From: Amphiura filiformis
Lineage: Eukaryota; Echinodermata; Ophiuroidea; Amphilepidida; Amphiuridae
DNA: 64,000 bases
NCBI RefSeq assembly: GCF_039555335.1
Contig: NC_092629.1
Span: forward strand, 32,588,062-32,652,061
Direction of reading: 5' to 3'
The notes beneath the pieces were generated by a model. That model did not search any database. It saw only the letters and a list, made by a program, of their open reading frames with translations, and was not told where the DNA came from. Below are positions 57,906 to 64,000 of this stretch, piece after piece. Each line of letters opens with the position of its first letter. Within the stretch, counting starts at the first letter, position 1. The position numbers and the translations under genes were made by a program.

Positions 57906-60900
57906 ATGTATTCTATAGTTAAAAATTTAAGTTTTTTTTTTTCATAGTGTGCTATTGAAATTTTGAAAATGTTAATGTTGATATGTTTGATCCATTTGTG
58001 TGCCTAAAACCTCTAGGGTATTTTCAAAATTCAATAGATTCAGAGAAAGAGATAAGTTCACAATAGCCATATAACTTTGATAGACTATTAACAAATAGCT
58101 TAATTAGTTTCTAGCAATCAACACATGTAGCATTTATACAATAATTATGTATTTCAAATTAGTTCATAATATAGTTCCTGTATGTATAGGTTCTTGGGTA
58201 TGAAAAAGCATAACAAATGCCAGCAACTATAGTCAAATTAATGATTATTTGAGAAATATACATGTATAGGGTGAAATAATGATGATAATAAAAAATTGTT
58301 AAAGCTATCAGGACACCATACATGTATACGTCATCCAAATATTGTGTCAGTAAATAGTTCTATGTTTTGTGCGCATTTGATGCTGGCACTATGCATGAAC
58401 TATCTACAGACTGTCAGCAAAATATCAAACTATATTCTGGCCCGTCCGGCCATAAAAGAAGCAAAAACCAAATAAGCATTAATGTTTTAACTCATTTCTT
58501 ACTATATATGTACATGTTTTTTGTATCACCCTAGTGGTAAAACAGTATTAATTAACACCAAAGCAAATGATGTTGCTGTGTTTTACTTTGTATTTTGAGG
58601 TTTATATTCTGATTACTATTTATTCTTTCCCCAGAGTCGGCCAAGGAACATATTTGTATGGTCAAGAATGAAAGTTCTCTCCCTTTGTTGACTTACGGGA
58701 AAAAGTAAATTGTGATCATGGTTGTTTGTTTGTTTGTTCGTCTGCTGGACAGATACCTTGATATTTATGTATTTTAAGCAATGCAAGTTTCAGCAGTGAT
58801 TTTTTATGATATTATAAAAAGCAGCTTGGGATAACTTTGAAACTTGAAGTACTAGAGCCAAATTTTACAACAAAAAAGAAGAAAAAGATAAAAGAATTTG
58901 TTTAACACACACAAAAGTATTGGTCATTTGGTGATGGTGAAAAGCTTCTAAAATAGGGGGTCAAATGTTGAAGTTTGGACAATTTTGTGTGGATCACTAA
59001 CCATGCAGATTTAAAAAAAGTAATCAAAATTATGAGATTGGCAAAAAAAAATCCAATTCTGTTAGTTTTAGAGAAAACAGTCATTAAAGAGATTACTTAT
59101 TTGCATAGAACTGCTTAAAATGAAGTTCATTGGGGCAAAAATTGGATCATTGGGTGCTAACTTTTATACTTATTACTTGAGCAAGTTAAGAGGCAACAAT
59201 TTTGTTTTGTAAAATTGGGCTCTACGATTCTGCAAGTTCACACCACCAGAGTATTTGCAAATTGACCAACTTCAGTCCGAGATTTTGCAGTTGGTTTGAT
59301 TTTGTGAATATGGACCGAAGTTTTCTGTTAATTCTTATTACTGTATGTATATTGAATTGATGTAAATAATTATACAGACATTTTTAAATTATGTTGTTCA
59401 TATTATTATCTGATATTTTATATTCTGTTGAGAAAATTGTGTGGAAAAGTGGAAATTTTTGCGCTACATTTATTTTTGTGCCTTTTGTGATCCAAGCAGC
59501 TAGCTACGGTGAAAATAACAACACGCAAATATATTCCCTTTGTGTTTAAGTCACTGTATGGAAGCTTATAATTATGAGGGGAAACGGTTCACAATTGGCA
59601 AATCACAAAAAATTAATCATGCAGAAATTTACACTTGCCTTTGAGGCTTTGCGGAGACAATATTACGCAATTTTCTTTGTGTACTGTTGATAGTGTATAA
59701 TTTAATATTTAACGAGTATTTATTATTGTCAACTTTTGTAAAAATTCTTGTTTTAAGGTGCTATTAGAAGTTGGGGAGGGATTCTTAAAAACTTGGGGAA
59801 GGGGATGCACATTTTGGAATTGTTTAAAAACACTTGTTTATTAATATTCTTCCAATTGGGACCCAGTAGGTCTTTTCTAAACTATTAGGCCTAGTATAAT
59901 ACAAGGCAATAACATGATTGACATCAACATTGCAGAATGTCACTGCTATACCAACATTCACTCAACAGGGTTATTACTAAGTATTCGGTGATGGCTTTTT
60001 AATATTAATGTACGTAATATTAACGTAACATAATATCAAAATGAAAGTCAATAACATATGTACCAAATGGATGATTGGAAAGAATAATTAATTCAATTGT
60101 ACCATTTCATTATTACCTGGCTGGTAATAATGATGGGTTTAAGCCATTCTTTTAATTTAATTTTTATTAAAAACAAGGTAAAAAATAATTCATTTGTTCT
60201 GACATGCAATATTTTTGTATACTCGTGCACGAACCAATGTGTAAAATATACCATTTGAAGCTGCAAAGCATCATTATTTTAATAAACCCATTAAATCTAT
60301 TTTTTGATAATCCTAATAAAATAATTACCATGGTGTCATGTTAGACAATTGCACAGTACAACACAGTATTCAACAACAGTACAACACAGTATTCAACAAC
60401 AGTACAATAACCTGTTTACACTGTAAGTAAATCTGTATTTCACATGTATTTGTGTAAGACTTGTATGTAAACAATTACCAAAAGCTAGTCTGTGACATGA
60501 TAAAATCAAAAATTGCATAATTTATTCAACATTAAGCTTAAATCCTAAAGTAAGCTATATAACCCAAAGAAAGTGGTATGTAGTACAGCGTAAATAAGTT
60601 AATCTAAATAACAAGTACAACTATGGGTTAAAGACAGTCACATTTATAAAATGAGTGATATGGACTGTCAAAAATTGTACAAAGTGTACATTATTTGTAA
60701 AGTGTAAATAAATGCATTATGTAAACCAGAAAATATATATCTGCTTGTCTTGTTCTGTCATTTGCTATCCAAAACTTTTTTTTAAAATTTTTTTTTTCTG
60801 AATCTTCAGACTAATTCCAGAAACCTTTTTTTCTTTCATTTTTTTATATTGGCCTCATTTTTTGAGATATTGACCATATAAGGCAACAAAATGACCTTTT

Positions 60901-60978
60901 AAAAATTCACACACACACACACACACCAATCTGCACAAAATGATGCATAAAATCGGAAATAGCCTGTGTTGTGTCTGG

Positions 60979-62108
60979 AAGTGATCTTGATCTTAATTGC
61001 AAAAATAATCCAAACCTTTATTTAAATCTGACCTCATTTCTGGAAAGTCAGTGACACAGATTCAAAATAATGCAGCCCCAAAATTGTGCATTGAGCAATT
61101 GCCCCTGAACCCTAGTACATAATCAATAAACACCTTGATTTGGGTATAGAATAGTGTAAAATTGCAAAATGTTCGTACTTTGTGCGAAATGAACCCAATG
61201 CCTGGGACCCAATGTTTACCAACTCACTTCAAACAGTATGAAACTGAAAATTTTGCATGCTGCATGCACCAGTAAAATGATGCTCAGTAGACAAATTTTT
61301 TGCCCCTACCAACCCCGACAAAAAGTGCAGTCCAGGTATGCCGTTGCTTTGTCCCCGGGCTTTGTCCACCAGTAGACAGGTAGCAGTACTCCATAACTTG
61401 CTCCAATAGAAATTTGCTAAACATTATGGTTAAAAGCTGGAAATAGGTTTAGATACATTGTATAGGAATGCAAAAATACATGTGTCCAAAATCTCATGTT
61501 CTTTGTAAACATTTTACATCATTATGACTTTTGACCTATGCTAGTGACCATACATAGGACATGAGATTTTGGACATAGGTATTTTTGCATTCCTATACAC
61601 CTATACAATGTATCTAAACAGCTTTTAACCACAATGTTTAACACTCAGTTTAATTTTTGGAGTTGCTACCTGTCCATATGGGGCCTAAAAATATCAAGCA
61701 TCTGAAAAAATTTCCCACAAGACTGTGTGTTGTCTTTGCATCTGATCTTGATCCCACACATAGGCTACCTTTCTTTGAATCTGACCCTGTTTGGTAAGTC
61801 CGAGTACTCTTGACCACGAGACATTGTGTCATGTCTCACCTCAACCCAAAATAGCTTGCTACGAGCTCAACTTGAATCGTATCATGATCTTGATTGAAAT
61901 ATAATCCCAACCGTTCTTCAAATCTGACCATTTGTGAAATTCACTGACCATGTGTATCACATATCCTTTTTTCTGGTCAATATCACACATCTTGATATGA
62001 GCTTAGCACTGATCTTGATCTTAATTGAAAAATAATGTAGGTTTCAAACTTTCTTTAAATCTGAACTTGTTTCTGAAAAGTCTTCACCAGTCTGTGTCAA
62101 AATTGTGT
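60979..62108. repeat. Four degenerate copies of a ~95-bp repeat
   Basis: Copies near 60979-61075, 61744-61830, 61884-61960 and 62010-62108 share TGATCTTGATCTTAATTG, then AATAATC, AAATCTGACC, and TTTCTGGAAAGTCA-like and TGTGTCA-like blocks. Copies 1 and 2 are separated by the hairpin at 61372-61675. A CA-dinucleotide run lies at 60907-60926. Confidence 0.6.
61372..61675. repeat. Hairpin element
   Basis: The left arm from GACAGGTAGCA through AACATTATGGTTAAAAGCTG and GTTTAGATACATTGTATAGG to CCAAAATCTCATGT pairs with the right arm ACATGAGATTTTGG, CCTATACAATGTATCTAAAC, GCTTTTAACCACAATGTTTA and TGCTACCTGTC. The loop is about 55 bases. Confidence 0.85.
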
Positions 62109-62586
62109 TGCACGTGCCCCACTTTATCATATTTCTTAACTTTACTTTGGAAAAATTATGTGCATCTGCATCAAATGGGAATATCCCCTTCCCTGAGCAT
62201 TCAAGATGGCTGCCATGACATGAGCAGCCATCTTGGATGTGCAGTTGAGTTGAATTCAAAAAACTTTTGAGAAATGATCAAATGAAATGTTTACAAACTG
62301 AGTTAATTCGCTAGGCTAGTGCACGTTAGAATATGACTGATGCTAGGTCAACTGGCTCACGCTTTCGTTGTTACAAACCACTATCAAAATGATCACAACA
62401 CAAAGCCTGTGGTGTATCATAATTTGGAACAGGTGTATGAGCCCAGGCTTGAACCAGTAACCAATGGTTACTAATGTGTACTTCAGCAGCGAATTGGTAG
62501 TATGTTTTCCTCACGCCATATTTTGTTTACCAATAAACATATCCAAGATAGTGGGCTTGTGCCATTGGCAAAATACACCGAGCATG

Positions 62587-63074
62587 CAGGGGCGAAAGCG
62601 GGGGGGGGGCAGGGTAGACAAAGTCCATGGGCCCTGAGGGTTCAAGGGCCCCGAGCACAAAAGCGAAAATTAAATTAGGGCTGATAATGGAGAGCAGGGC
62701 CGGATTTACCATTGGGCCAGATGGGCCCAAAAATTTTGAGGCCCCAAATTGCCCTATCCATCTTTCTTTTAACCCCAATAACAGCATGTTTTTGGGCCAA
62801 AATTGTAAAATTTTCCACGCTTCGCGCGCATTCAAACAACAAAATTCATGTTGATCTGGGGCTAAAATATTATAGTAACATCGGAACAAAATATGTTAGT
62901 CCCCCTCTGTTATACGTAAACCAGAACTTGGCCACTGACTTGAGTGCATATATGCCTTCCTCGCCATGTGAGTGCGGGGCCTCCAAATTTTGACCTGGCT
63001 CAAGGTAAGCCCTGATTAAAAGGGCCCATACTGCTCCTTGTCCATTGGCCCCTGATGCTCTTGCTACGCCCCTG
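62587..63074. mobile_element. MITE, CAGGGGCG ends
   Basis: CAGGGGCGAAAGC with a G-run at the left and GCTACGCCCCTG at the right. The interior has GGGCCCAAAAATTTT, GAGGCCCC and TTTTCCACGCTTCGCGCGCA phrases seen in GGGCCC-type repeats of marine invertebrates. Short frames on both strands are repeat artefacts. Confidence 0.65.
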
Positions 63075-63386
63075 GCACAGCGTGGGAGTTTTCTGTTGGC
63101 GCATTTATGCAATCCCGAGCAAAGGAAGTGTAAAATTCTATCTAAAAAACAGACACTGCATTTTCACTCTGAGAACCAAAAGTTTGATGATATCCCATAA
63201 AAGAAAGTGGAGGAGAGGGCCAGAAAGTCTGATTGCACACACTTACGTAAGGGTGGGAGGGGATCACCCTTAAAAGGTTAAACCTTTTAACAAAAGCACT
63301 TCTTCGATAATATTAATAACTTTTGGGTTGTTCACTAATAGGAAGGCAATATTCTCAACTAGTCTGGTCACCAAAAGTTTCTGTTT

Positions 63387-63602
63387 GGTCAAGCTTTGTT
63401 TTGAAAATTGGCTGGAATTGAAAAACTTTAGATTTGGATGCATTTCTTCAAATTCAGAATAATTCCTTTACTACAAAAGCTTTTGTTTGCGAATGGTCAA
63501 GCTTTATGTTGAAAATTGGCTGGAATTCAACAGCTTTATAGATCTGGATGCATTTCAAATTCAGAATAATTCCTTTACTGCAAAAGCTTTTGTATGCTAA
63601 TG
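63387..63602. repeat. 108-bp tandem duplication
   Basis: GGTCAAGCTTTGTTTTGAAA and AATTGGCTGGAATT through CAAAAGCTTTTGT is repeated from 63495 with a few changes. Confidence 0.88.
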
Positions 63603-64000
63603 AAAAGTATAAGTAAAACCTACTGCAGGGTTCACACAAGCTTTCTCAAGAACATCAAGCTTAAGTAGGCCAATTGAAAAAAAAAAGTAGGGCAAAATAT
63701 TACAGGGCTGAAGAGAACCCAAACTTAATATGGGAAATACACTTTTTCAACCATTTGTTCAGACCTTAAACTTTTCCTGCTTTTAGCGGATTTTAGCTTT
63801 TTATGTTGATCAAATTTACACATTTTCTTTTATTTTCATCCCAATTTTACACTTGTTTTTCAGCTTTTTTTTAGCATTTTCAGCGTTTTTCACTAGGTCT
63901 GTATTTTGTAGGTTCATTATTTAAAAACTTTTTTCAACACAAAAAACACAAATTAATCATATTCACACATCAATATTGGTGTCTTGAGTATTTTATTTCT
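63603..64000. other. Right end of window, nothing recognised
   Basis: AT-rich sequence without a frame or repeat of note. Confidence 0.5.

Larger units (their letters stand above)
54087..60750 (+). other. 3' flank of the glycine transporter gene, possible long 3' UTR
   Basis: AATAAA signals after the stop codon include 54344-54349 and 54981-54986, either of which could end a short 3' UTR. A later candidate lies near 60708 (GTAAATAAATGC). No other gene was recognised in between; the region holds the repeats at 56284, 56542, 56757 and 57551. The true cleavage site cannot be decided by eye. Confidence 0.5.

Overview
The window is eukaryotic: AT-rich, intron-rich, with GT-AG spliced genes and very many small DNA transposons. 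Gene content and repeat style suggest a marine invertebrate deuterostome, most likely an ambulacrarian (echinoderm or hemichordate). The supports are a GlyT-like SLC6 gene, a perfect sea-urchin-type histone 3' stem-loop, OTU/MULE transposase sequence, and a strong excess of the 8-mer TAGGCCTA. The species cannot be fixed from the sequence alone.

Layout. 1-3000: intergenic, with one hairpin element. 3060-26230: a probable multi-exon plus-strand gene derived from a Mutator-like (MULE) transposase. It has a possible promoter and first exon near 3.1-3.4 kb, a proline-rich exon (5971-6183), a large exon (20762-23852) encoding a proline-rich leader, OTU protease, two C2H2 fingers, a FLYWCH/WRKY-GCM1-like finger, MULE DDE transposase and SWIM finger, and two short 3' exons (24509-24605, 26032-26227). 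The 14.6-kb interval between the proline-rich and OTU exons is packed with MITEs, a mariner deletion derivative and a six-unit tandem array of histone-type 3' stem-loops. The big exon carries several single-base frame breaks.

27.1-29 kb: a MITE and a decayed minus-strand LINE. 30.8-32.5 kb: a 34-bp minisatellite carrying two 215-bp Harbinger-like insertions, the pair apparently made by local duplication. 34.1-35.3 kb: MITEs and a large foldback. 36852-54086: a plus-strand gene of 13 coding exons for a Na+/Cl- -dependent glycine transporter (SLC6 family, GlyT2/GlyT1-like). It is complete from start to stop and all splice sites are canonical, but one frame break lies in the variable second extracellular loop. 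54.1-60.7 kb: its 3' flank, possibly a long 3' UTR, with more repeats. 60.9-64 kb: degenerate repeats only.

The two genes have no evident functional link. The window's most unusual content is the histone stem-loop array and the spliced OTU-MULE-SWIM gene. I saw no LTR retrovirus-like or Polinton-like element. Coordinates of repeat ends are read by eye and may be off by several bases.
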